A stretch of DNA of 64,000 nucleotides from Stenotrophomonas ginsengisoli (GTDB lineage Bacteria; Pseudomonadota; Gammaproteobacteria; Xanthomonadales; Xanthomonadaceae): assembly GCF_001431485.1 (NCBI RefSeq), contig NZ_LDJM01000029.1, forward strand, positions 1 through 64,000, written 5' to 3'. The stretch's first letter is position 1; each line of letters opens with the position of its first letter. The notes below the pieces were generated by a model that saw only the letters and a program-made list of their open reading frames with translations, did no database searches and was not told the origin of the DNA. A program made the position numbers and the translations under genes. Of the stretch, positions 18,147-26,727 are shown in pieces.

Positions 18147-19354
18147 GCGGCCACCCCACGGGCGAACAGCAGCGAGCAGTTGTTGCCGCCAAAACCGAAG
18201 GAGTTGTTCATTGCGTACTGGATATCGGCCTGGGCCGGTTCAAAGCGGATCTGCGGCCCGCAGGCCGGATCGGGCTGGCTGGAGTTGAGGGTGCCGGGCA
18301 GAAGGCCGTGTTCCAGGGCGAGCAGGGCAATGACCGATTCGACGATCCCGGCCGCGCCCAGGGTGTGGCCGGTCCAGCCTTTGGTCGAGCTGGCATGCAG
18401 GCCGGCCGGGAACAGGGCGGCCACGGCGGCAGCCTCGATGCTGTCGTTGGCCGGGGTCGAGGTGCCATGCAGGTTGAGGTAGCCGACCAGGTCGGCGCCG
18501 ATGCCGCCGCGTTGCAGTGCCTGCTGCATGGCCAGCTGCGCCCCCAGGCCCTGCGGGTGCGGTGCGGACATGTGGTGGGCATCGCTGGATTCGCCATAGC
18601 CACGCAACTGCAGGCCATCGCTGCCGGGTGCGGCGCGTTCGAGCAGGGCATAGCCACCGGCTTCGCCCAGCGACAGGCCGACACGGCGCGCATCGAAGGG
18701 CATGCACGGCTGTGGTGAGACCAGCTGCAGCGAATTGAAGCCGTAGATCACGCTGCCGCACAGGGTGTCCACGCCACCGACCAGGGCGGCATCGACCAGC
18801 CCGGCGTTGATCAGGCGTGCGGCCTGGGCAAACACCTTGGCACTGGAGGAGCAGGCGGTGGCCACGGTCAGGCAGGGCCCGGACAGGCCGGTGGCCGCCT
18901 GCACGAAGGCGCCCAGCGAATGCGGGGTATGGATCACCGGGCGGGCCAGCTCTAGCGGGAACCGGCCGTCATCGAGCTGGCGGTAGGCCAGCTCGGTTTC
19001 ACCGATGCTGGAGGTGGAGGTGCCCATCACCACGGCGATGCGGTCATTGCCGTAACGCGCGCTGGCGGCCTGCAGCGCTGCGGGCAGGCCGTCCTGCTGC
19101 AGGGCCAGCCAGGCCAGGCGGTTGTTGCGTGATTCCCACTGCTGCAGGTGGGCCGGCAGGGCCGCGCCTTCCAGGCCATCGACGCGGCCGATCCAGCACG
19201 GTAGTGGTTGCTGGCCCAGGTCATTGCTGCGCAGCCCGCTGCGTTGCTTGCGCAGGGCATCGAGCAGGGCCTTGCGGCCGTGTCCCACCGCACTGGTGGC
19301 GGTATGAGCGGTTACCGCCAGTGGGGGGAGGAGGGCGCAGTCGGCTGCAGTCAC
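18143..19354 (-). CDS. Beta-ketoacyl-ACP synthase of the pigment locus (KAS II/ApeO-like)
   Basis: About 403 aa. The catalytic triad is complete: Cys in TVATACSSSAKV (about 168), His in NLHGTSTPANDS and His in KGWTGHTLGAAG, with a C-terminal NNSFGFGGNN loop. It elongates the aryl starter with malonyl units. The N-terminus is uncertain: TTG at 19369 gives a longer form, but a perfect TATAAT at 19383-19388 would place the transcript start near 19376, which leaves a sensible leader only for GTG 19354. It heads the minus-strand operon KS-CLF-GT2-halogenase-antiporter. Confidence 0.92.
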   Translation of the reverse strand: MTAADCALLPPLAVTAHTATSAVGHGRKALLDALRKQRSGLRSNDLGQQPLPCWIGRVDGLEGAALPAHLQQWESRNNRLAWLALQQDGLPAALQAASARYGNDRIAVVMGTSTSSIGETELAYRQLDDGRFPLELARPVIHTPHSLGAFVQAATGLSGPCLTVATACSSSAKVFAQAARLINAGLVDAALVGGVDTLCGSVIYGFNSLQLVSPQPCMPFDARRVGLSLGEAGGYALLERAAPGSDGLQLRGYGESSDAHHMSAPHPQGLGAQLAMQQALQRGGIGADLVGYLNLHGTSTPANDSIEAAAVAALFPAGLHASSTKGWTGHTLGAAGIVESVIALLALEHGLLPGTLNSSQPDPACGPQIRFEPAQADIQYAMNNSFGFGGNNCSLLFARGVAA

Positions 19355-19382
19355 GGCGGTACTCGACAATTATGTGGGGGCG

Positions 19383-19411
19383 ATTATATCGGTCTGCCTG
19401 TGTAGTCACGG
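19383..19411 (-). promoter_or_regulatory. Probable sigma-70 promoter of the KS operon
   Basis: On the minus strand a perfect -10 hexamer TATAAT (19388-19383) stands out in GC-rich sequence. The -35 is weak: GTGACT (19409-19404) at 15 bp spacing or CGTGAC at 16 bp. The predicted transcript start near 19376 leaves about 20 bases before the GTG start at 19354. Inferred from sequence only. Confidence 0.5.
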
Positions 19412-19515
19412 TCGCAGGGGTTGATCCTGAATGGCGACGTGGCTTTAACCGGGTGACACTTTGCGACACAATCATTTTTCCTGATCACCACACCGCGTTC
19501 TGCGCGGCAGCGCGA

Positions 19516-19788
19516 ATGCACGCCTACATTTACCGAAGCAACCGCAAGACTGATACCTATCTGTACCTGGCCAACCACGATGATTTCGAGGTCGTGCCGG
19601 AGGCCCTGCGTACCTCGCTGGGCAGCCTGGTACACGTGATGGATCTGGAGCTGACCCCCACCCGCAAGCTGGCCTTGGCTGACCCGCAGCAGGTGCGCAA
19701 ACAGCTGGCCGACGTGGGTTATTACCTGCAGTACCAGCCTGGCACCACCGGGCTGGTGCAGTTCAACGCCAGCCTTGCCGATGAGTGA
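19516..19788 (+). CDS. YcgL domain protein
   Basis: 90 aa. It matches the small YcgL family: MHAYIYRSNRKTDTYLYL, then ALRTSLGSLVHVMDLEL and KQLADVGYYLQYQP. The molecular function of the family is not known to me. The ATG at 19516 is the only start that preserves the conserved N-terminus. Its last eight bases overlap the ATG of the ankyrin protein gene, so the two are probably co-transcribed from the 160-bp region that also holds the divergent KS promoter. Confidence 0.9.
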   Translation: MHAYIYRSNRKTDTYLYLANHDDFEVVPEALRTSLGSLVHVMDLELTPTRKLALADPQQVRKQLADVGYYLQYQPGTTGLVQFNASLADE

Positions 19789-22700
19789 GCGTTCCAACAG
19801 GCAACTGGCTGTTGCCGCGCTGCTGTGTGGCCTGGTCCTGACCCTGTGCAGTGCGCTGGGAGCTATCCCCGGCGTGGTCGCATTGTGCCTGGCCCAGCCG
19901 GCCTGGGCACTGGGCCTGCGCGGCTGGCTGGGGACCCGTTTGACCCCTGACGTACTGCGTCAGGATCTGCCCTTGCTGCTGGGCATGTGGGTCCTGGGTC
20001 CGGCCCTGCTCGGGCTGTTGGGGTACTGGCCGCTGTCGCGCCTGTTGGCCGGTGGCAGCCTGGGTTCGGCCTTGCTGCTGAGCGTGGTGGTATCGGCAAT
20101 GGCGCTGTTGCTGTGGCGCAGCTGGCCGCTGTGGCAGGCGCTGGAAGCCGACGGCGGTCCGCTCGCCGCCCGCCGCCATCTGCCGGACAGCCTGCCGTGG
20201 TACCGCTGGCGTGGGCTGGGCATCGGTACCAGCCTGCTGGCCCTGTGTGCGCTGGTGTTGCTGCCGCTGTGGCCACAGGAGCTGTCTGCAGCAATGCGCT
20301 GGGGCATGGCCGCTGCTGCCGCGGTAGTGGCGCCCGTGCTGCACATGCTGATCCAGCGCCTGCGGGTGGAGGCGGCTGCCGCACCGGCGCCGGCTCCCAG
20401 CGGCCCGCTGGCCGAGGAATTGTTTGCGCAGGCGGCCTTGCCGCCGGCGCCGCTGGAACCGGTGGTGCCCGGCCAGCTGGGTATCGAGTTGTATGAAGCT
20501 GCCCGTGGCGGCCGGGTCGACCGGGCCCTGCAGCTGCTGCAGGCCGGTGCCGATGCCAACACCCTGCCGCCGGCCGAGGGCCGTGACCAGCGCCAGCTGA
20601 CCGTGCTGGCTGCGGTGTTGCCCGATCTGCGCCTGCTGCGTGCATTGATTGCCGCCGGGGTGGATCTGAACCTGCAGCACCGTGGCATGACCGCCCTGCT
20701 GGCCGCCACCCGCGACAGCTGGCATGGCCGCCCGGAAGCGGTGATGACCCTGCTGGCCAACGGTGCGGACGTGCGCATCGTCGATGCCGACGGCAACACT
20801 CCGTTGCACTTTGCCGCGCGTACCTCCGACCCGGGCGTGGCCGCGCTGCTGCGCGATGCCGCCGCCGAGCTGGATGTGCTCAACAACGAGGGCTACAGCC
20901 CGCTGGGCATCGCCTGCCAGGCTGGCAACTGGCGCCTGGTGCGCTTCTTGCTCGAACGCGGGGCCAAGGCCGATGTCGACCAGGGGGTGCCGGCGCTGGT
21001 CGCCGCTGCCGCCGGGGAAGAGGACGATGTGGCCGGGGTGCAGCTGCTGCTCAAGCACAAGGCGCGGGTGGACGCGCGCGACCGCCGCCGCCGCAGTGCC
21101 CTGCACGAGGCCTGTGCGGCCGGCCATGTCGAGCTGATCCAGGCCCTGATGGCGGCCGGTGCCAACCTGGAAGCGCGTGACCAGGCCGGGCGCACCCCGT
21201 TCCTGGATGCCTGCGCCCATGCGCGCAGCGAGGCGGTGCAGGTGCTGCTGCCGCACCGTCCGGACCTGCACGCGGTGGATGGCAGTGGCTTGAATGCGAT
21301 CTGGCTGGCCAGCGCCGCCGATGCTGCCCAGGTGGCCCTGGTGCAACAGTTGCTGAGCCTGCAGGTTGACCACCAGCTGGCCGACGCCCATGGCCGGCGC
21401 GCGCTGGACATGGCGGCCGCCGCCGGCCGCTGGGCCATCGTGGCGGTGCTGGACCCGGCCTATGAATTGCCGGCGGCAGTGAGCGAGCAGCTGGGCACGC
21501 GCGAGGCGGTCAGCATGCCCGCCCAGTTGCCTGACCGTGCCCCGCTGGAACTGCTGCGCGAGGCCCTGGGCTTTGGCAATACCCGCGGCATGGAAGCACT
21601 GGCGCGCCTGTGCAGTGCGGCCGAACTGGGCGAGCTGCTGCACGAGCAGGCAGTGCTGGAACAGCCCGATTCGGTGCTGTGGCTGCTGGAGCAGGGTGCG
21701 GATACCCAGCGCGGCAATGCGGCCGGGGACATCCCGGTGTTCGTGCTGCTGGACATGGGCGCCCGCGGCCTGCCGGTGCTGCAGCTGCTGGTCGAGCGGG
21801 GTGTCTGCCTGGCCGGCCGCGGTGGCCTGGCACGCTGGCTGCTGGCCTGTCAGGGCCAGGACAATGATGCCCGCGCGCTGGAGGCCTTTGCCCTGGCCCA
21901 GCTGGACAACGGCCTGGACAGCTATGGCAGCTCGGCGGCCGGTGATCCGCCGTTGTCGCTGGCCGTGCGCGTGGGCTGGCTGCAGCTGGCCCAGTGCCTG
22001 CTCGAACGCGGTGCCGACCGTGAGGCCCGCGACAGCCGCAATCTGACCGCCCTGCACCTGGCCACCGCGCTGGGCCGCGAGGCGGCAATCAAACTGCTGG
22101 TCAGCCATGGTGCCAGCCCGCAGGCGCGTACCCCGGACGGGCAGACCCCGCTGGGCGTGGCCCTGGCCAAGGGCCGCCGCGACCTGGCCGACTGGCTGGA
22201 CTGGCGGGTATGGCCACTGCCGCGCCGCAAGCTGCGCGCGGCCGATGTGCCGGCCGCTGCCGTGGTGGGCGATGCCGACGCGGTACGCCGCCTGATCGAC
22301 CTGGGCCTGCCGGTGGATGCAGTCGATGCCCAAGGCTGCACGGCCCTGCTGCGCGCTGCCGGTGGCGGCCACCTGGCCGTGGTCGACCTGACCCTGGCCC
22401 GTGGCGCCAACCCGCAGCATGCCGCCTTGAGTGGTGCCACCCCGCTCAGCGCGGCGGTGAGCATGCGCCAGCTGGACATTGTTTCGGCCCTGCTCGATGC
22501 CGGCGCGCCGATCGAACAGCGCCTGCCCGGTGGGGTCAGCGTGCTGATGCTTTCCGCGGCGCTGGGCCTGCCCGATGTGGCCGCGCGCCTGCTGGCCGCC
22601 GGTGCCGACGAGCTGGCGGTGGATGACAAGGGCCTGACCGCGCTGCACTGCGCGGCCCAGTACGGCTTTACCGCACGCGACCGTTCGCGCCTGCTGGCCC

Positions 22701-23101
22701 TGTATGACGGCCTGCTCCTGGCCGGCGCACCGGTTGACCAGGTGGCGGCAATGGAGCTGACCCCGTTGCTGCTGCAGCTCGGTGCCGGTGCCACTGCCGG
22801 CACGGCCTGCGACGAGCACGTGGTGCTGGCCGGTGTGGAGCGCCTGCTCGACGAGGGCGTGAGCATCGAGGCCCGCGATGCGCGCGGCTTCGGCCCGCTG
22901 CACCTGGCCGCCCTGCATGGCCTGCCGTTGCTGGTGCAGCGCCTGCTGCGTGCCGGTGCCGATCCGGACATGCGCGACACCCTGGGCCGCACCGCCCGCG
23001 AGATCGCCATCATGCGTGGCTTTGTCGACATTGCCGGCGAGTTCGAACCGACCGTGCCGGGTGTGACCTCGATGGCCCGTTTCCTGCGCGACAACGCCTG
23101 A
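19781..23101 (+). CDS. Membrane-anchored ankyrin-repeat protein
   Basis: 1106 aa from ATG 19781. The first about 200 residues hold hydrophobic helices (about 9-35, 60-85, 90-112, 145-165, 172-190) followed by an Ala/Pro linker. From about residue 230 to the end there are many 33-residue ankyrin repeats, at least fifteen by eye (for example DADGNTPLHFAART, RRRSALHEACAAGHVELIQAL, RGFGPLHLAALHGLPLLVQRLL). The repeat array likely faces the cytoplasm as a protein-binding scaffold; no catalytic domain is seen. It overlaps ycgL by eight bases. Partners are unknown. Confidence 0.88.
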   Translation: MSERSNRQLAVAALLCGLVLTLCSALGAIPGVVALCLAQPAWALGLRGWLGTRLTPDVLRQDLPLLLGMWVLGPALLGLLGYWPLSRLLAGGSLGSALLLSVVVSAMALLLWRSWPLWQALEADGGPLAARRHLPDSLPWYRWRGLGIGTSLLALCALVLLPLWPQELSAAMRWGMAAAAAVVAPVLHMLIQRLRVEAAAAPAPAPSGPLAEELFAQAALPPAPLEPVVPGQLGIELYEAARGGRVDRALQLLQAGADANTLPPAEGRDQRQLTVLAAVLPDLRLLRALIAAGVDLNLQHRGMTALLAATRDSWHGRPEAVMTLLANGADVRIVDADGNTPLHFAARTSDPGVAALLRDAAAELDVLNNEGYSPLGIACQAGNWRLVRFLLERGAKADVDQGVPALVAAAAGEEDDVAGVQLLLKHKARVDARDRRRRSALHEACAAGHVELIQALMAAGANLEARDQAGRTPFLDACAHARSEAVQVLLPHRPDLHAVDGSGLNAIWLASAADAAQVALVQQLLSLQVDHQLADAHGRRALDMAAAAGRWAIVAVLDPAYELPAAVSEQLGTREAVSMPAQLPDRAPLELLREALGFGNTRGMEALARLCSAAELGELLHEQAVLEQPDSVLWLLEQGADTQRGNAAGDIPVFVLLDMGARGLPVLQLLVERGVCLAGRGGLARWLLACQGQDNDARALEAFALAQLDNGLDSYGSSAAGDPPLSLAVRVGWLQLAQCLLERGADREARDSRNLTALHLATALGREAAIKLLVSHGASPQARTPDGQTPLGVALAKGRRDLADWLDWRVWPLPRRKLRAADVPAAAVVGDADAVRRLIDLGLPVDAVDAQGCTALLRAAGGGHLAVVDLTLARGANPQHAALSGATPLSAAVSMRQLDIVSALLDAGAPIEQRLPGGVSVLMLSAALGLPDVAARLLAAGADELAVDDKGLTALHCAAQYGFTARDRSRLLALYDGLLLAGAPVDQVAAMELTPLLLQLGAGATAGTACDEHVVLAGVERLLDEGVSIEARDARGFGPLHLAALHGLPLLVQRLLRAGADPDMRDTLGRTAREIAIMRGFVDIAGEFEPTVPGVTSMARFLRDNA

Positions 23102-23125
23102 GCGGCACGTTGTTTGATCCGGCGC

Positions 23126-23158
23126 ATGGGCGTACACGCGTGTGGCGTGTACGCTCAT
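23126..23158. promoter_or_regulatory. Strong palindromic hairpin between ankyrin and Pat genes
   Basis: A perfect 10-bp stem (23130-23139 GCGTACACGC with 23145-23154) and five-base loop, extended by three further pairs past a G-T wobble. There is no T-run on either side, so a terminator is less likely than an operator or a transcript-folding element upstream of the acetyltransferase gene. Confidence 0.4.
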
Positions 23159-23183
23159 GGCGGTTTGGGCAAGGCAGCGGCGC

Positions 23184-25901
23184 ATGAGCATCTATCACCT
23201 GCAATCGGTCTTCCGTCCGCAATCGGTGGCGGTCATTGGCGGCAGCCCGCGTCCGCGTTCGGCCGGCCGGGCGGTGGTACGCAACCTGCGCGAGGGCGGT
23301 TTTGCCGGGCAGATCGGCTGGATCAACCCGCGCCATCCGCATATCGACGGCATCGGCACGGTGCGCCGCCTGCGTGACCTGGGCTGGGTGCCGGAGCTGG
23401 TGGTGATCACCGCCCCGGCGCAGATCGTGCCGCAGCTGGTCGTCGAAGCCGCCGAGCTGGGCGTGGCGGCGGCCATCATCCTCACCGCCGGCCTGGGCCA
23501 TGGCCGTGGGTCACTGGCCGAGCGGGTACAGCACAGCGCCCGTGCCAAGGGCCTGCGCATCCTCGGCCCGCACTGCCTGGGTGTGATTGCCCCGCATGCG
23601 CGCCTGAATGCCTCCATCGCCGCACACACGCCGCAGGCCGGCGACCTGGCCCTGATTTCCGAATCCAGCGCGATTGCTGCGGCCCTGGTGGAGTGGGGGG
23701 TGGCCCGCTCGGTGGGTTTTTCGGCCGTGGTCTCGCTGGGCGAGAGCGTGGATGTGGACTTTGCCGACCTGCTGGATTACTTCGCCGCCGATTACCGCAC
23801 CCGCGCCATCCTGCTGTATGTGGAAAACATCAGCGATGCGCGCAAGTTCATGTCCGCCGCGCGTGCGGCGGCGCGTTCCAAGCCGGTGGTGGTGGTCAAG
23901 TCCGGGCGTGCCCGGCCCGGTGCGGCGCCGCGCAGTGACGATACCCATGTGCAGTCACTGGCCAGCAGTGATGCGATCTACACCGCCGCCTTCAACCGTG
24001 CCGGCCTGCTGCGGGTGGGCGCGCTGGATGAACTGTTCACCGCCGCCGAGACCCTGGGCCGTCTCGGCGGTACCTTCCCCGGCCGGCGTCTGGCCATTGT
24101 CAGCAACGGCAGCGGGGTGGGGCGCCTGGCCGCCGACCGCCTGGCCATGCTCAAGGGCCAGCTGGCCAACCTGTCGCCGGCCACCGAAAAGGCCCTGGCC
24201 CAGCTGCTGCCCGACACCGCCCCGCATGCCAACCCGGTGGATCTGGTGGTCGATGCCGATGGCCAGCGTTATGCCAGCGCAATCGAGGCACTGCTGGCCG
24301 ACCCGGAAAACGATGCCCTGCTGGTGGTCAACGTGCCCACCGCGTTCACTTCATCGGTGGACGCGGCGCGTGCGCTGACCCGTACCGTGGCCGCGCGCTC
24401 GCGGGCCGAACGCGACAAGCCGGTGTTTGCGGTGTGGCTGGGCAAGGACGAGGCGGCCACCACCGCCCTGCATTCGGCGCGCATTCCCACCTATGCCTCC
24501 GAGGCCGATGCGGTGGCCGGTTTCCAGCACCTGGTGCGTTACCGCCAGGCCCAGGCCGCGCTGATGGAAACCCCGCCCAGCCTGCCCGAAGACTTCCAGG
24601 TCGACCGCCAGGCCGCCCAGCAGGTAGTGGCCACGGCCTTGGCACGTGGCCAGCGCTGGCTGGACCCGCGCGCCACCCACGCGCTGCTGGCCGCCTACGG
24701 CATCGCCATGGCGCCGCTGCAGCTGGCCCGCGATGTGGCCGAGGTGCTGGAACTGGCCCAGCCGCTGCTGGAAGCCGGCAACACGGTGACCTTGAAGATC
24801 CACTCGGCCGACATTCCCAACAAGTCCGATGTGCATGGCGTGCGCCTGGACCTGGCCACCCTGGCCGCGGTGCGGACCGGGGCCGAGGCCATCCTCGACT
24901 CGGCCCGGCGCCTGCGCCCGGAGGCGTTGATAGAAGGGGTGCTGGTGCAGCCGACCATCGTCCGCGCCAAGGCCCGCGAACTGATCGCCGGCATCGCCGA
25001 TGACCCGGTGTTCGGCCCGGTAGTGGTGGTCGGTCGTGGCGGCACCGCAGTGGAGGTGATCGATGACATTGCCCTGGGCCTGCCGCCGCTGGACCTGCGC
25101 CTGGCCCACGAGCTGATCGGCCGTACCCGGGTCTCGCGCATCCTCAAGGGCTACCGTGATGTCCCGGCGGCCGACGAGCGCGCGCTGGCCCTGTTGCTGG
25201 TCAAGCTGGCCCAGCTGGCTGCCGACATCCCCGAGGTGCGCACCCTGGACATCAACCCGCTGCTGGTCGATGCCGACGGGGTGATGGCACTGGATGCACG
25301 GGTGGCGATCACCCCGACCATCGGCCTGCACAAGGGCCGTGGCCATCCCCGTTTTGCGATCTTCCCGTATCCCACCGAGTGGGAGCGCAGCATCGACCTG
25401 TCCAACGGCGGCACGGCCTTCGTGCGCCCGGTACGGCCGGAGGATGACGGCCTGTTCCGCGCCTTCTTTGCCCGCGTCACCGACGATGACCTGCGCATGC
25501 GCTTCTTCCAGTCGGTCAAGCATTTCAGCCATGAGTTCATTGCCCGCCTGACCCAGCTGGACTACGCCCGATCCATTGCCCTGGTCGCGCTGGACCCGCG
25601 CAGCGGCGAGATGCTCGGCGCCGTACGCCTGCATGCCGACGCGCAATACGCCACCGGCGAGTACGGCATCCTGGTGCGCTCGGACCTGAAGGGCTACGGT
25701 TTGGGCTGGCGCCTGATGAAGATCATGATCGAGTACGCGGCATGGCTGGGCCTGAGCCAGGTGCAGGGCCAGGTGCTGCGCGAGAACAGCACCATGCTGG
25801 ACATGTGCCGCCGGCTCGGCTTCAGCGTGCGCGTGGACCCGGATGATTCGACCCTGATGCAGGTCACCCTGCCGGTGGACGGGCGTGGCCTGGAAGGCTG
25901 A
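23184..25901 (+). CDS. pat: Pat-type protein lysine acetyltransferase (acyl-CoA synthetase-like/GNAT fusion)
   Basis: 905 aa from ATG 23184. Order of domains: CoA-binding Rossmann domain (SVAVIGGSPRPRS, residues about 10-130), succinyl-CoA synthetase-like flavodoxin domains (about 145-465), an ATP-grasp-like domain (about 480-710, with VLVQPTIVRAKARELIAG), then a C-terminal GNAT domain (about 735-890) whose acetyl-CoA loop is RSDLKGYGLGWRLM. This is the layout of Pat/YfiQ, which acetylates lysines such as that of acetyl-CoA synthetase to switch it off. It sits alone after a hairpin; regulation is not evident. Confidence 0.9.
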   Translation: MSIYHLQSVFRPQSVAVIGGSPRPRSAGRAVVRNLREGGFAGQIGWINPRHPHIDGIGTVRRLRDLGWVPELVVITAPAQIVPQLVVEAAELGVAAAIILTAGLGHGRGSLAERVQHSARAKGLRILGPHCLGVIAPHARLNASIAAHTPQAGDLALISESSAIAAALVEWGVARSVGFSAVVSLGESVDVDFADLLDYFAADYRTRAILLYVENISDARKFMSAARAAARSKPVVVVKSGRARPGAAPRSDDTHVQSLASSDAIYTAAFNRAGLLRVGALDELFTAAETLGRLGGTFPGRRLAIVSNGSGVGRLAADRLAMLKGQLANLSPATEKALAQLLPDTAPHANPVDLVVDADGQRYASAIEALLADPENDALLVVNVPTAFTSSVDAARALTRTVAARSRAERDKPVFAVWLGKDEAATTALHSARIPTYASEADAVAGFQHLVRYRQAQAALMETPPSLPEDFQVDRQAAQQVVATALARGQRWLDPRATHALLAAYGIAMAPLQLARDVAEVLELAQPLLEAGNTVTLKIHSADIPNKSDVHGVRLDLATLAAVRTGAEAILDSARRLRPEALIEGVLVQPTIVRAKARELIAGIADDPVFGPVVVVGRGGTAVEVIDDIALGLPPLDLRLAHELIGRTRVSRILKGYRDVPAADERALALLLVKLAQLAADIPEVRTLDINPLLVDADGVMALDARVAITPTIGLHKGRGHPRFAIFPYPTEWERSIDLSNGGTAFVRPVRPEDDGLFRAFFARVTDDDLRMRFFQSVKHFSHEFIARLTQLDYARSIALVALDPRSGEMLGAVRLHADAQYATGEYGILVRSDLKGYGLGWRLMKIMIEYAAWLGLSQVQGQVLRENSTMLDMCRRLGFSVRVDPDDSTLMQVTLPVDGRGLEG

Positions 25902-25979
25902 GCGGCAGGTGTGGTGTGGCTCGACGGGCTTTGTTGTTGCACTGCACAATAGGCGCTTGATGCCTTCGCTGAGCCTGCC

Positions 25980-26678
25980 ATGACCACGCCCCTGCTGCTG
26001 TTGCCCGGTTTGTTGAACGATGCCGACCTGTGGCAGGCACAGCTGCGTGACCTGGCCGACATCGCCGATTGCCAGGTGGCCGACCTGACCACCCACGACG
26101 ACCTGGATGCGCTGGTGCAGGCGGTGCTGGAGGCGGCGCCGGCACGCTTTGCCCTGGCCGGGTTCTCGCTGGGTGGCTGGATTGCCCAGCACATCCTGCG
26201 TGTCGCCCCGCAGCGGGTGCAGCGGCTGGCCCTGATCGGCACCTCCTACCTGCCCGATACCGCCGAGCGTGCCGCACAGCGGGCCAAGCAGCAGGCGCTG
26301 GTGGCGGTGGCCGGCAATTTCCACGGCTTCGGCAACAGCATGATGCGGCGCTATGTGGATGCCTCGCGGCTGGATGATGTGTCCCTGCGCGACACCGTGC
26401 GCGGCATGACCATGCGTCTGGGCGCGGAGGTGTTCCTGCGCCAGAACGCCTTGCCGCGACTGGACGGGCGTGATGTTCTGCAAGGCTATGCCGCGCCGTC
26501 GCTGGTGCTGTGCGGTGGCAATGACGGCATCACCCCGGTGCAGCGTTCGCGCGAGATGGCCGCGATGATGCCGGCCAGCGAGCTGGTCGAGCTGCCGGAC
26601 TGCGGCCACCTGGCGCCGCTGGAACAGCCGCTGGCGGTAAGTGCGGCGATGCGCCGCTGGCTGCTGCGCAGCGCCTGA
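25980..26678 (+). CDS. Alpha/beta-fold hydrolase
   Basis: 232 aa, cytoplasmic, no signal peptide. Oxyanion region LLLLPGLLNDADLWQ, nucleophile Ser in LAGFSLGGW (about 63), Asp in LCGGNDGITP and His in LPDCGHLAPLEQP complete the catalytic triad. The lid region is short (residues about 100-150). The substrate is unknown; esterase or thioesterase activity is typical for such small members. It is transcribed alone and converges on the aldo/keto reductase gene. Confidence 0.88.
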   Translation: MTTPLLLLPGLLNDADLWQAQLRDLADIADCQVADLTTHDDLDALVQAVLEAAPARFALAGFSLGGWIAQHILRVAPQRVQRLALIGTSYLPDTAERAAQRAKQQALVAVAGNFHGFGNSMMRRYVDASRLDDVSLRDTVRGMTMRLGAEVFLRQNALPRLDGRDVLQGYAAPSLVLCGGNDGITPVQRSREMAAMMPASELVELPDCGHLAPLEQPLAVSAAMRRWLLRSA

Positions 26679-26691
26679 CGTATCGCCCGGC

Positions 26692-26717
26692 GACCCGGAA
26701 GCGGATGCCTCCGGGTC
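26692..26717. terminator. Possible shared hairpin between convergent genes
   Basis: An 8-bp perfect stem (26692-26699 GACCCGGA with 26710-26717) in the 49-bp gap between the convergent hydrolase and aldo/keto reductase genes. It lacks a T-tract, so termination is suggested by position only. Confidence 0.4.
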
Positions 26718-26727
26718 GGGCCGGTCT

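Noticed and set aside
19763..23191. 1142-codon minus-strand frame opposite the ankyrin protein
   Set aside because: Rich in His, Gln and Arg with no domains; produced by GC-biased third positions of the real ankyrin gene.
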